This document shows, in pieces, positions 43,700 to 55,110 of a stretch of 64,000 bases of DNA (its first letter is position 1; each line of letters starts with the position of its first letter). A program made the position numbers and the translations under genes. Under the pieces are notes generated by a model. The model worked only from the letters and a program-made list of their open reading frames with translations, had not been told where the DNA came from and ran no database searches. Source of the DNA: Reticulitermes speratus (lineage: Eukaryota > Arthropoda > Insecta > Blattodea > Rhinotermitidae); the NCBI GenBank assembly GCA_021186555.1, contig JAJKFL010000003.1, positions 50,431,630 to 50,495,629 on the forward strand, in the 5' to 3' direction.

Positions 43700-43950
43700 C
43701 CAACTTACGTGACTTTAAGCTTCCTTCGCGATGTAGATAAGATCTGCGATCTTCTAGGATACTACGCAGCGTAGAGTGGTAATTATGTATCGACGTTTCG
43801 GGATAACCTATCGGTCCCATCTTCAAAGTTCAGGAAGTCCAAACTTGCTTGACCATTGAATATGGGACCGATAGGTTGTCCAGAAACGTCGGTACATAAT
43901 TACTACTCTAATCTGTGTAATACCCCAGAAGAGCTCAGATCTCATCTATC
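43700..43950. mobile_element. HHR group-2 foldback element, two arms
   Basis: Left arm TAAGCTTCCTTCGCGATGTA, GATCTGCGATCTTCTAGGAT, TCGACGTTTCGGGATAACCT, ATCGGTCCCATCTTCAAAG. Right arm TGGGACCGATAGGTTGTCCA, GAAACGTCGGTACATAATTA, CTCAGATCTCATCTATCC. It can fold back over most of its length. Neither core keeps every hammerhead position. Confidence 0.75.
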
Positions 43951-45570
43951 CACTTCTTATCTTTTTCTTGCCTCTTTCTGCGCTTTGCAATAAAATTTTA
44001 GACCTGGACAATTCTTATAAATCTTGTTTTCGGTTTTGGATTGCAGGTAGCAAACCTCAAATAATCCTCATATCTCACCCTGCCTTTATCCATATACAAC
44101 ATTAGTATCTTAATATAAACTGGTCTCATGTACTTACCATCTGTGGCAATTCATATGGATTTAACATTTCTCTGCAGACTATATGTCCAGAATTTACTAT
44201 TGCTACTGCTGCTGCCTATGTTTTGGTAACCCCTGGTTTCTATTTCCCACAGGCAAAATGGAAGACTTCCTCGCACCCAGACTCGACGCTTCTACACTTG
44301 TTTTATTCATGCAAATGAGACAAAAGGGGGGCTCAGGGACTAGAGGAAGACCGATAACAGGGGTGAACAAAATACGTAGCCATTCTTATTCAGCAATATT
44401 AATTCTGACAGAACATTACAAACTTCAATTAAGAAACTCGATCAAATTATAATTATATTCCAGCTCATTCCGTAGTCCTCTAGGCACAGAAGTGCGTTAA
44501 AACAAAAATTCTACAGTCCTTTCAATAGGACATCTTGCCCTGTTCGTCTGTGAGGTTATTCATTGTTTTAACTCATGAGTATGAAAGCGTCCGGGGTAAT
44601 AAAATCAATACACAAGCTGTGTTCAGAAAACTTGCTGGTTCCAACATCAGAGTCTTTGAAATATTTTCATCATTTTTATTCTTCCTATGGTCATGTGCCC
44701 ATATGTAATTCAGTCCATGGAGCACACTTCTTGACAAGTTGATAATTGTTCAGTCAGTCGAGAAATACCTCGCATTCGTGGAACACGAACGTTCATTACC
44801 GTGTTCACAACAGTCCGCATTTAGACACAGTCATGTGTCAGACACACCCTGTCCAAAAAAACACACACCTCATTTCTAGTTTCACTTGTTATCTCTTTAC
44901 CACATACGCATACGTCACACAAACCATATTTTTCTTTTATGTTGGCCAACTAACGTTTTCTATATATTGGCTGCAGGAATGAAAAAGACGCATTTATATT
45001 TCTGGCAAAGTGGGCCTTACAACTGGGCCTGTCAAACTTACTTATATGGATAGCATTATGCCCACATGGAGTCTTAGAATGGCTCCTTATAACTGCATTC
45101 AATCGTACTGCTTGATTCCTGAAATGTATGTACCATTAATTGTAGAATTACTAGCCTACTTCGCATTCAAAATATAAAGGCAAATTCCAGAAATTTCAAT
45201 TTCAGAAACTTTACACAGTATACATTTTATTTTAGCCTGTAGTTCATCAAAATAGAATTTAAAATTTCAGTTCCGACATCAAAACACAGTACATCTTTAG
45301 TACAACGCACAATCGCTTGGTGTTTCTTAGAAAACAATTTTTTTTTATTTTATTACGAAAAATACGTCTTGTGTGCTAGATTAAGACTCGTTTAACCTTT
45401 AATGGAACATATGGTAGGTACATCGTACTTTTAAGGCTGCAACTCATGCAAAAAAGATTTTAAATATAAAATAAATATCTTTAAAAACTCCAGTAAATAC
45501 CAGTCGAAAAGGCGTAACATGCCAGAAGACTTGAATCTTCAGTAACATCGCTTTAAAAATAACAAATATC
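43951..45570. other. No gene seen
   Basis: About 1.6 kb of unique sequence. ORFs 44183-44452 and 44746-44982 (78-89 codons) show no recognisable domain. Confidence 0.45.
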
Positions 45571-45573
45571 AAA

Positions 45574-45654
45574 TACAGGGTATACACAAAAGAATGGTTC
45601 GGTTTCCCTTTATTCACCATTGAAACCGCACCATTCTTTTGTGTATACCCTGTA
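45574..45654. mobile_element. 81-bp palindromic mariner-like MITE, copy 1
   Basis: TA, then ACAGGGTATACACAAAAGAA...GAAACCGCACCATTC..., then the inverse of the start and TA. Arms are about 33 bp with a single mismatch around a 15-base centre. The second copy is at 59668-59748. TA target and ACAGGGT ends are Tc1/mariner-like. Confidence 0.88.
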
Positions 45655-46375
45655 TAGCAAATCCAAACTTTTTATTAGAAACACAGAACAACAAACCACA
45701 TTTTATTCTCTTTAAGAAACATGAGAACCTCCAGTGCCATCCTCCAAATATCCCTTACAAGTTTTAAAATCACGTAAAGAATATATAGAAATGGATTATT
45801 TTACGTCACGTATATTAACTGTGACTCAGTTGCACTAACAGTCAGTTCGTGACAGTTATTACAAGACTCATATGAAACCCTTAAACATGAAAGGGTGGGA
45901 AAATGCTGAGGTTTTTAATGTTAAACCAGACGGTAATTTTTTGAACGCCACTACCTTAAAAGGAAAAGTACCTAGGGGGTTTGATCATACAATATGCATT
46001 TAGTTTCTAGGCAGCAGTGATTTCAAATTTAACAACAGGATTATTCAAGCGGTGACTGCCTTACCTATCTTGTAGGAAAGACAATTAATGTGCAGTTAAT
46101 TGAATCCAATTCCAAGGACTGGAATTCCGCGTCAGTTTTGTTCATCACTACTGTGCTGTGTAGGCAGGCACTTCGCTCGGAATGCAGCAACATTATAATG
46201 AAAGCACATGGAATGTACAAAGTATCTCGGGCTGAGGTATCAAGCCAAGTCTAAATAAACTCTTCTATCATTTTATTCAGTCCAACGGTCTCAAAACCTG
46301 TGTGGAACAAAACATATCATTTTTTTTGTTTCAACTATACAATTCCACATTCTATAATCACGTATAGAGTTTAAA
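45655..46375. other. No gene seen
   Basis: Unique sequence. Confidence 0.45.
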
Positions 46376-46379
46376 ACAG

Positions 46380-46560
46380 ACATGTTCTGGTGGTTATATA
46401 ATTCAGAAGCAGGCTCTGTGGCTAGTGGTGTATTCTGGAACATGACGCTGCACAGTTTACTGGATAAAATCCAAAGTTTCGGAGAAATCTTAGTCTCCAT
46501 TTTTAAAGTACTCTGAAGATGAAGCCAGCAGGATCTCCCCCCCCCCCCCCCCGCAACGTT
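46380..46560 (-). mobile_element. HHR group-2 remnant with poly-C
   Basis: GGTGTATTCTGGAACATGAC, ATCCAAAGTTTCGGAGAAAT, CTTAGTCTCCATTTTTAAAG and a later CTCTGAAGATGAAGCC with GCAACGTTTGG. Diverged arms of the family with a C-run at 46538-46552. Confidence 0.5.
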
Positions 46561-46740
46561 TGGTCTATCTAGCAAAGGACAAATCATAACATTTCAGAAC
46601 AGACTATCAGCGCATTAACCTCCTTGGTAACCTCTAGTCTCACAGGCTTCATGATACAGACTGTAATGCGTGGAGTATTACATAGAACTGCAGTATTCTG
46701 CTTTACCACAAAAATGAATAGCATTACATTTTGGGAAATG

Positions 46741-47312
46741 TAATTTTAAGTCCTTGTCCAGAAACCCGATAAAATTCGGGATGCCAAAGCCCACCAAGGG
46801 TTGTAGTGCAAGAGAAGAAGAAGAAGAGAAGATAATTTTAAGTCCATGTCCAGAAACCCGATAAAATTCGGGATGCCAAAGCCCACCAAGGGTTGTAGTG
46901 CAAGAGAAGAAGAAGAAGAGAAGATAATTTTAAGTCCTTGTCCAGAAACCCGATAAAATTCGGGATGCCAAAGCCCACCAACGGCTGTAGTGCAAGAGAA
47001 GAAGAAGAAGAGAAGATAATTTTAAGTCCTTGTCCAGAAACCCGATAAAATTCGGGATGCCAAAGCCCACCAAGGGCTGTAGTGCAAGAGAAGAAGAAGA
47101 AGAGAAGATAATTTTAAGTCCTTGTCCAGAAACCCGATAAAATTCGGGATGCCAAAGCCCACCAAGGGCTGTAGTGCAAGAGAAGAAGAAGAAGAGAAGA
47201 GAATTTTAAGTCCTTGTCCAGAAACCCGATAAAATTCGGGATGCCAAAGCCCACCAAGGGCTGTAGTGCAAGAGAAGAAGAAGAAGAAGAGAAGAGAATT
47301 TTAAGTCCAACA
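46741..47312. repeat. 92-bp minisatellite, 6 copies
   Basis: Unit AATTTTAAGTCCTTGTCCAG, AAACCCGATAAAATTCGGGA, TGCCAAAGCCCACCAAGGGC, TGTAGTGCAAGAGAAGAAGA and AGAAGAGAAGAT. Each unit has a small palindrome (CCCGATAAAATTCGGG) and a GAA run. Copies are nearly identical. One interpretation is amplification of a retroelement 3' end with its microsatellite tail. Confidence 0.95.
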
Positions 47313-48410
47313 GTCATATAAAATGTCACCGCATATAGAAAGCTGCAGAATTCTATCTCTACGCCACAATATTGCCTTAAAATGTTATGAATAGTAAAAT
47401 TAGTAATGAGGAATTCTTTTGCGAAATCTCTACGAAGGGGCTAAACGGAGTTAGATTTCTCAATTTATCCTCTAAGGTAATAGAAAAACAGTAACATTTC
47501 CCAAAATGGTAGGTTTAAAAAGCCTCGAACGATGGTCAATATGTACAACATCAAATAACGCTGTGTTTATGTACAGTATACAGAGTGTCAAGAAATTCAC
47601 GCTTACGTATTTCATCCTGCGAGTCTTTCATTAATACTCTGAGATAGGTGACCCTTGATAAAATTTTGACCATCGCCAAATTCCCGCAGAAGACGCGTGT
47701 TGACACAACAAATTCCAAATAACATCTTTTTATGGGAAATTTGAGAAAGGAATATCTTCTCCCTAACTGACTGAGACTCTAGACGCAAATATCGCGACAT
47801 CCTGTTGCATTCTGCAGCACTTGGTCATTGTTTCATCACTCAGAAATAGTTGCACGGCTCCGACCAGGCATTTATTATTATGTACATTATATTGATTGTA
47901 TCGTATTATCATTTACTTGATTGCAATAAAATATGAATGAATCATGGGTACATATAGTGGAATTCCACCCCCAACCCTCCCGGGCCCCTTCTCCTAAAGT
48001 TACCTCTGTCCATTAATGGGATAATAAACTGGTAGGCAGGGATCAAATTTAATTCTGTTTCAAATGTGTAATTATCGAATGCAATGAAGCTGATCCAATG
48101 TTTTGTCTATGCGTAGGATTTCATTCGTGGTTCATTTGTTACAGTACACGCATCGCGGCCATATTGAATGAGCTTATGTACTACACACATTTGGCCCAGG
48201 CTAGTGTTCCGTAGTCAGATTTGAATCGACTTGTGGCAACATTTCCTCTCAGATAAATTAAGATAAACTATTCTATTTATTCTTCCATAGTAATGGGTCT
48301 AAACGTATAAGCCACAAATCCATTTTGGAGCAGACAATATTATGAAAGAGTATGAAAAATATCACAGCCAATTTTTACAATTTAAGCCAATAATTACGTA
48401 AAATACATTG
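47313..48410. other. No gene seen; mariner-like end pair possible
   Basis: TATACAGAGTGTCAAGAAAT (47578) and the inverse of ACAGGATGTCGCGATATT (about 47800) may be decayed inverted ends of a 220-bp element. The remainder is unique. Confidence 0.3.
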
Positions 48411-48426
48411 AAACTGAAACATACAC

Positions 48427-48708
48427 TTCTTTCTTTCTTTCTTAATTTTAACCTCCTTTTATCTACTCATTGTAGGTGTAGAGCTTATTGTTACACCTGA
48501 TCACACTCAATGACACGCACACACACACGCACACACTGTAGGACTGCTCTGGACAAGGGCTCGGCTCGTCGCAGAGACTTCTACATAAAAACACACAACA
48601 ATTACAAGAGACAGACATCCATGCCCCAAGCGGGATTCGAACCCGCAATTTCAGCAACCGAGCGGCCGCAGACCCAAGCCTTAAACCGCGCGGGCACCGG
48701 AATTGGCT
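48427..48708 (-). mobile_element. SINE-B2, with target duplication
   Basis: A 12-bp duplication TGAAACATACAC/TGACACATACAC (48415-48426, 48709-48720). The SINE-B head (GCGGGTTCGAATCCCGCTTG on the minus strand, exact B box) is joined to the tail with GATCAGGTGTAACAATAAGC, as at 30341-30608, ending in (AAAG)n. Confidence 0.9.
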
Positions 48709-48720
48709 TGACACATACAC

Positions 48721-49175
48721 AGTGTGATAACTATAATATTGGGAAGTAAACAACATACATAAACACAATTTTATTAAATGGCGGCGACATTTGGTAAGGC
48801 ACACCACTACTGAAATTGAAGAAATGAAACACGGGTTTTGTTTTCAATTTGATATTATTACAGCTGTGTTACAGAATGTGATACCACGCATTTCTGTAAC
48901 TGGTTACTAGGCTTCTATCGTCAGTGTAGAAAGAATCTCTCACACTAGACAGTAACGATATGGGATTACAAGTTCTCACGGAAGCAAGCATTCAGATTGC
49001 GTTTTTCTATCATATGACAGCATATAATCTGGTAGGCAGAGACAGTGACTGTCAAGTTTGCAGTTGACTTTGGCAGTGGTTTTCACTGGGGAAAGCCGAC
49101 CAACCCTTGTTTGTGACCAGCAATCCGTGTTTTCCGGTTAAAAATACTTTGGGCTGAAGTGCAGTCGTATCTTGT
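48721..49175. other. No gene seen
   Basis: Unique sequence. Confidence 0.45.
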
Positions 49176-49190
49176 GCGTGTGAGATAATA

Positions 49191-49483
49191 TAGGTAAAGC
49201 AATCCCATTACAGGCCTGGACAGACCCTTAGGGTTCCAGGAGGTTGAGATTCCGAGATTTCTAGACAGTCGGCACATGAAGGTGGTAAGGTTGTCTTCCC
49301 TACGCACCGGCCGCCTTTACCCCCCAGGAAATATTCCTGGTACTCATTTCTGTTAGAGACTAAGTCGACCCCAGGGCCATAGTGCGACCTAAAGGATTAT
49401 GTCAATGAAAAATTCCAATGACCACCGGGAATCGAACCCGCGACCTTCCGGCTTGTAGCCTCAACCAACTGCGCCACCGCGTG
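49191..49483 (-). mobile_element. SINE-D, exact 15-bp target duplication
   Basis: GCGTGTGAGATAATA is repeated at 49176-49190 and 49484-49498. Minus-strand head CACGCGGTGGCGCAGTTGGT with exact A box, B box GGTTCGATTCC exact. A few bases are deleted between the boxes (GCTACAAGCC lacks GCACTGC before it). The intact duplication suggests a young copy. Confidence 0.94.
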
Positions 49484-49498
49484 GCGTGTGAGATAATA

Positions 49499-51110
49499 CA
49501 TTTATTTACTTAATGTCACACAAATTCCGTGCAGTTGTCTTACACGTACAAGTTTTATTTTTTGCAGTGTTCTGTGTGTTTAGCGTAGCGCATAAATTTG
49601 ACTTTAGGCTTGTTATAAAGGAAACACCTAACAAATGGCGACCATTATTTGTGAAAAAATTACGTCATACATTGATAGAGACTCATAATTTTGACAGGAT
49701 TCACATGTTTTCCCCAGACCATCGTCGTGAGTGTTAAAGGACTCTACCCACGCTGTGCAGTTCAACTGCAGTCTCTTGAGTAAAGGACTTTAGTTACCAC
49801 TTCTTTGAACCTGAAGCTAAATGCAGGATTCCTGTCAGAAAAGATGGTACACCTACTAAAGTACACGGGATCGAGCCCCGGCATCTCACCAAGAATATTC
49901 GTTTCCTCCCAGACTAGTCACGAATGATAATGAGAAAAAAGTGGCACTGGGAGAGGTTTTCCTCTCAGTATTTCAGTTTTCACCTATCAGTATCATTCAA
50001 CCAATTCTTCTTAGGTGTATTTGCTTATCAACCCGCGAACTTGCAGCTTATTGACCTTATCTTGAAAAGCCCAACAGTTTCTTTCATATGTATATATATT
50101 TTTTACTTTAAAATTTATTAAGGAGGGAAGGAAAGGTACAGGCAGATAAACAGATAAATGTCTGCTGAGGTTGTGGGTCTGTCTGTCATAAATAAATAGG
50201 ATAATCCAGCTTAAATTTATACAAAAAGAAACAGACATGTTTTAAAAGCCAAACAAACGCATGAAATCAGGTCCTTTAGGCGAAGTCAGTTTTTAGTCAG
50301 CCATATTGCCCATACTTTATCGAAACCAAAGTTCAATACCGTCTTCACAGAAATCAGTAAATGGTCCCAGTTCCAAGCAAAATTTAACCATTCATGGATT
50401 CGTTTATTCAAAAAAAAAAAAAAAATACTCTTTCCAAAAATTTATTATATCATAATAAACAACAATGAAATTCAAAACTTACTATTCTGTGTTAACGACA
50501 GAGATATATTGGCATAAAGACACTTTCAAGGGCTTTTGAAATTGCTATAGATTTAAGGGTAACGTATTGTAATCCGTTACAGAGAACAACAAAGCCACAT
50601 CCCGAGCTTCAGATTGGAAATGTTGATGGAATGGTAAGTTGAGGCTTTGTTTCCATTAGTTACTAAAATTTAACGACCCACAGTATGGCTGAAACGCTTG
50701 TGGTAGGACAAAGCATTAATTATTGATTACTGGATTGTGAACGGAAGCGGAATTGCAGAATCCCAGTCTACGCCTGCAGGACAACAAAGTTCAGGTCACC
50801 AAATGAAGGAAATCGAGAAATCAAATGTCTCGATTGGGAATCAGAAGGTATCGATCGACATATTTCGAAAAGTGTAATAAAACAATGGACAAGAAGAGGC
50901 GACATGTTGGTATGCCTAGCAGTGTAAGAAACTTAGATGGAGGTCCTGGTTCATGTTTTTAAACATATAATACAAACTCTGTGGCTTCAAAATTTCGTGG
51001 AATAATCCACTGTTTGCCACCAGTTACATATTTCACCGAGAAATCTATCTCAAACGGAAAGGCTTTTGAATTTTATTCGGACGTTTCTGCTCGAATATCG
51101 ACCGGAACTC
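49499..51110. other. No gene seen
   Basis: About 1.6 kb of unique sequence, with an A-run near 50410 and chance ORFs only. Confidence 0.45.
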
Positions 51111-51127
51111 CCAGCCCATCCATGAGA

Positions 51128-51394
51128 TCGTGCCGATCCCAATGTCTGCGCCGTCTGAGGCGTCGGTCTTCGGCCGCTCACTTGCTGGGATTGTGGGTTC
51201 GAATCCCGACGGGAGCATGGATGTATCTTTTGTGAGTGCTGTGTGTTGTCAGCTAGAGGTCTCTGCGTCGGGCTGATCACTCGTCCAGAGGAGTCCTACC
51301 GAGTGTGGTGTGTCTAAATGAGTGACTGTGAAGCCCCAATAACGGGGAAAGCCATGATCCGAAAACGGGTCCAAAAGTACCACATGAAAAAATA
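51128..51394 (+). mobile_element. SINE-B3 (third tail type), with target duplication
   Basis: A 10-bp duplication ATCCATGAGA (51118-51127, 51395-51404). The head and middle follow SINE-B (GGGTTCGAATCCCGACGGGA, TCTCTGCGTCGGGCTGATCA). After AGTGACTGTGAAGCCCCAAT the tail is GCCATGATCCGAAAACGGGT then CCAAAAGTACCACATGAAAA, unlike B1 and B2. Confidence 0.88.
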
Positions 51395-51493
51395 ATCCAT
51401 GAGAATATCACACTAAAACATCAAATTAGCCCAGGACCGATTCCTTACGCATCCTTTTCAAATCCTTCTTCATTAGTCATCTTACAGTCAAAG

Positions 51494-51784
51494 CTAAGCA
51501 AGGTTGTTCCTTTTCACGCCTTGAAGGCCTATATGGGGAGTAGAAGTAGCCTATAGCACCGCTCATTCTTAACCATGACATCAGATGAAGGTGAGTGGTC
51601 AACTTCACGCCCCCGCAGCTTTATCCCCAGGACAGACCCCAAGTACCCACTGGATACGATGCTGCGTGGAACCCAGAAACTGTCTACACCTTTCGGAGAA
51701 GAGATAAATCTTTGGGCCCCTGCCGAGAAATGAACACCTGACCATGCAGAATGTAGTCTAGTAACTACACTGACTGAGCTATTC
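51494..51784 (-). mobile_element. SINE-A, near full length
   Basis: Tail TTTCACGCCTTGAAGGCCTA, body GGTGAGTGGTCAACTTCACG and CCCGCAGCTTTATCCCCAGG, decayed B box (GAGAAATGAACACCTGACCA), and head GTAACTACACTGACTGAGCT, the inverse of box A. Confidence 0.85.
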
Positions 51785-51892
51785 AACTCCAAGTTGTTAA
51801 CATCGAGTTACTGACATCCCAACAACAAACTACAAAATACATTTTCATTTATTAAATCTCTACTTCCGTAAAGTTTTCATTGAGCTTATTTA

Positions 51893-52112
51893 AGCAACAC
51901 GCCACAAAGACGTATGGGGAAAGGAAGATACAGCACCATGTATTCTTCACCTCGGTACCAGATCGACAGGAGCTGCACCGAGTAGGCACGAGTAGGCATT
52001 GGATAAAAACTGCGTGGGAACAAAGGTCGTTCTGGATGAAGCGGAGAAAAAAAAACTGTGACTCTGCCGGGAATCGACCTTCGATCCCCGACGTAGGATA
52101 CAGAGCCTAGAA
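51893..52112 (-). mobile_element. SINE-A, diverged
   Basis: CAACACGCCACAAAGACGTA, TTCTTCACCTCGGTACCAGA, CTCTGCCGGGAATCGACCTT and CGATCCCCGACG follow the SINE-A order. The body middle is rearranged (CGAGTAGGCA appears twice). Confidence 0.7.
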
Positions 52113-52640
52113 CAACCCAAATTTAAACACTTTTGTTTTGCCTTCAGAATTTAAAGTTTCCGCTCCACGAAGTTCTGTTTAGCTTCTATAGATGATGTTA
52201 CTTTTCCAAACTATGGGCACTTTACATTTCGTTATAGACACAGAAGTTAAAGCGTTGACAGACTTGGGCGAGGGCGTGCGAGAAGGAAAGCAAGATACTT
52301 GGCAACTCTCCCGAAGTCTGTCTTATCATCTGTGTAAATATCATCAACAATTGTGTGCCAACTGTTACTGTTGTTACAATTTCTCCTCGTGCTAGTTAAT
52401 AAAGCTCAGCTGTGGAAACTTTATGTTGGCTGCTTAGCTCTTTGTTTACTCGTCTTAACTCTAGACTCTATTTCTTTATCCACACAAAATACAGAGTCCT
52501 GTGGCCATTCTGTTCGAGTGTAAGACGATCATAAGATACTGTAGCGTGTACACTAAGGCGACAATTTGGTACGCCAGTTTCAAGCACGGAAATCACCCAA
52601 GCTGTAATCAAAGCTGATCAGCGTGCGTCTTCAGATAAAT
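52113..52640. other. No gene seen
   Basis: Unique sequence. Confidence 0.4.
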
Positions 52641-52659
52641 TACGAAAATGTTATGTTCT

Positions 52660-52975
52660 TAGGCGCGTTCGCATAAGTAGCGAAGAGGGCCTATTAGTTT
52701 CGTCATGTCTGTCCGCCTGTTTGTCTCTCTGTCCGCACCTATGAGCGCGGTGAGTCTCTCTGCCCGCACGTATGAGCGCGGTCTGTCTCTCTGTCCGCAT
52801 GTATCAGCGCGGTCTGTCTCTCTTTCCGCACGTATCAGCGCGGTCTGTCTCTCTGTCCGCACGTATCAGTGTGGTGTGTCTCTCTGTCCGCACGTATCAG
52901 TGCGGTGTGTCTCTCTGTCCGCACGTATCAGCGCGGTGTGTCTCTCTGTCCGCACGTATCAGTACGGCTCCTACA
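52660..52975. repeat. Repeat H copy carrying a 31-bp minisatellite
   Basis: GCGCGTTCGCATAAGTAGCG and CGTCATGTCTGTCCGCCTGT match the dispersed repeat H. From about 52712 a 31-bp unit, TGTCTCTCTGTCCGCACGTA TCAGCGCGGTC, repeats eight to nine times. The repeat unit derives from the H family's own TCCGTCCRCACGTATCA segment, so the array grew inside a mobile repeat. Confidence 0.88.
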
Positions 52976-53858
52976 GAGAAAAATAGGTAGAAGGACGGAT
53001 AGATAAAGCCAGTACACATACTTTCTCTTTTCCTCTGCTTAATAAACAACGCATAACTGATATCGTTATGAGAACACAGACACTGAATACTATTCTATGA
53101 CCGATATAAATGTAATTACAAATCTAAAGCTCTATTTATCGTTTACCTGGTGAAATACGTTTCAATAAAATTTAAACAAGAGTTAATATACACCACTTAG
53201 GATCCCTTACCTCGCACTATGTAAATAGGTAGCTATATAACACTTACACGCCACTTTTAGTGTTACTTGTTTGTTTGGCTGCCCTGTTTGTTTGTTTGTT
53301 TGGTGTATAGCAACGCATAAAACTTTCTGTAACTTGAAGCGAAATTCACTGCATGATATTCAAATAATATTATTTACAACAACTTTAAAAGAAAATTGAA
53401 AAGAATACCATAATTTGTTTATCTGCCTTTTTATACACCCAGTTCAAACAAAGACATCTGCGTAAAGCACAGTTTGTAAACTGTTAAAATATTTTGAAAA
53501 TATATCATGACATTCGTTATTCGTGTTCCTGACGATTAAATTACGCAAAATAAATACGTCGGTGTTGTGAAACAGAGACTATGGTAATGCCATGGGTGTA
53601 TGGGATAGTAGATGGTTGTATGAGGGGTTTTGGTGGGAAAATGTAAAAAAAAAAAAAGACGCTCGGAAGGCGTAGGCATACAGAGAGCGTCTGTCCAGTA
53701 ACTGCTGTGCTTCCAAAGCTTACGAAAGACGCTGCACAACTGCATCGGCTTAGTTCACGTCCAATACGCTATATCTTTTGCGACCCAGCAGTTCAGCCAC
53801 AAATGGCAGAGACGCAGCAAACTCAATTCTCTCTTATATGGATTCATGTTTATACATA
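52976..53858. other. No gene seen
   Basis: AT-rich unique sequence with a short (GTTT)n near 53273-53303. Confidence 0.45.
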
Positions 53859-53872
53859 ATTAACAGGAGAGT

Positions 53873-54152
53873 AAAAAGATAAAGCTCGCCATAGAACAGG
53901 TCATAAAGGCCCAAAGGGGGAGTAGAGGTATAGCTCTACTCTTTCCTTAACCTCGGCGCTAGATGGGTTGTGTGGTCAACGGCACGTCCCGGCCGCTTTA
54001 CCCCCGGGAATGACCCGGTACCCATTGTACAGGAGGCTGGGTAGTCTCCAGGGCCGGTCTGGACGAGTGTTAAAAATCTCGCCCCCCACCGGGATCCGAT
54101 CCCCGGACCGTCCAGCTCGTAGCGAGTAGCTATACCGACTGAGCTATTCCTG
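53873..54152 (-). mobile_element. SINE-A, full length, inserted in a LINE
   Basis: Exact 14-bp duplication ATTAACAGGAGAGT at 53859-53872 and 54153-54166. On the minus strand: head AATAGCTCAGTCGGTATAGC with exact box A TAGCTCAGTCGG, degenerate B box ATCGGATCCC, GAGCTGGACGGTCC, GCTTTACCCCCGGGAATGAC block, and tail CTTTATGACCTGTTCTATGG. This is the reference copy of the family. The right flank continues as LINE coding sequence. Confidence 0.95.
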
Positions 54153-54166
54153 ATTAACAGGAGAGT

Positions 54167-54545
54167 GGAGAAGAATATATAACGAGGAACTTAATGATCT
54201 GTACTCATCACCAAATATTATTCGGGTGATCAAATAAAGAAGAATGAGATGGCTGAATCATGTAGCACGTATGGGGGAGAGGAGAAGTGCATGCAGGATT
54301 TTGGTGGGGGGACCTGAGGGAAGGAGGCCACTTGGAAGACCTAAGCGTAGATGGGAGGATAATATTAAAATGGATCTTCAAGTAATTGGATGTGGGGTCA
54401 TGGAATGGATTGATCTGGCTCAGGATAGGGTCAGGTGGCGGGCGCTTGTGAATGCGGTAATGAACCTTCGGGTTCCATAAAATTTGAGAAATTTCTTTAC
54501 TAGCTGAAGAACTGTTAGCTTCTCAAGAAGGACTCTGCTGCATGG
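54167..54545 (+). mobile_element. LINE ORF2 C-terminal fragment
   Basis: In one frame after the SINE comes [23 protein letters not shown], stop, then [80 protein letters not shown], stop. This is the classic tail of insect non-LTR retrotransposons of the GHVARM...GRPxxRWEDNI type. One in-frame stop separates the two parts, so this copy is inactive. The ORF at 54244-54480 is its longest open piece. Confidence 0.88.
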
Positions 54546-55018
54546 AGTTAGTTAGTTAGTTTAGTTTGCACAAAATCCACAGTATTACAACTGAAAAAAG
54601 AAACTGTTTTGTTTGGTGTGTTTTATACATAAAATATTTCAGCTCATTAGTAATTTCGTTTTCGAAATAAACAGTCGCCCTTTAATACTCATCATTTATT
54701 GCTCAGTTTCAACGAGTGGTAAATTATCTGCCTTCCCTTGCCTGCCTTTGGTGCAATTTACCGACGTAAAACATGACAGCAATAATAATGTTTCTGCCTT
54801 CCTCATTCTCTTCGATGGTTTTATGACGAGTCTGCTGACATCAAAGCTTTTGAAATTAGATCGTGATATATGCCCACAGGATGTTCAAGAAAACAGCATT
54901 TTACACTTTATATAAATTTAATTAATTCTGAATTCTCCATATTTTAACATCGGCGATTTTACATACTGTAATCTTGTGAGTTTCATTACAGTGTTGCCTT
55001 GTTTGGCATTCTGACGTC
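54546..55018. other. No gene seen
   Basis: A 100-codon ORF (54613-54915) has no recognisable domain. Confidence 0.4.
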
Positions 55019-55019
55019 T

Positions 55020-55110
55020 CTTTAAGTCTTGAAAAGAGGAATGTTCTTCCGAAACGTCGGGATCGAAGTACAAAAATACACGTTGTCAAAATCCAGAAGA
55101 CCACAATCCC
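55020..55110 (+). mobile_element. HHR group-2 remnant
   Basis: CTTGAAAAGAGGAATGTTCT, TCCGAAACGTCGGGATCG, AAATCCAGAAGACCACAATC: right-arm order of the family. The core CTTGAAAAG lacks the hammerhead pattern. Confidence 0.55.

Noticed and set aside
52659-52990. ORFs with repeated SVSLSARIS or RTERQTAL peptides
   Set aside because: Products of the 31-bp minisatellite; different frames on both strands are open.
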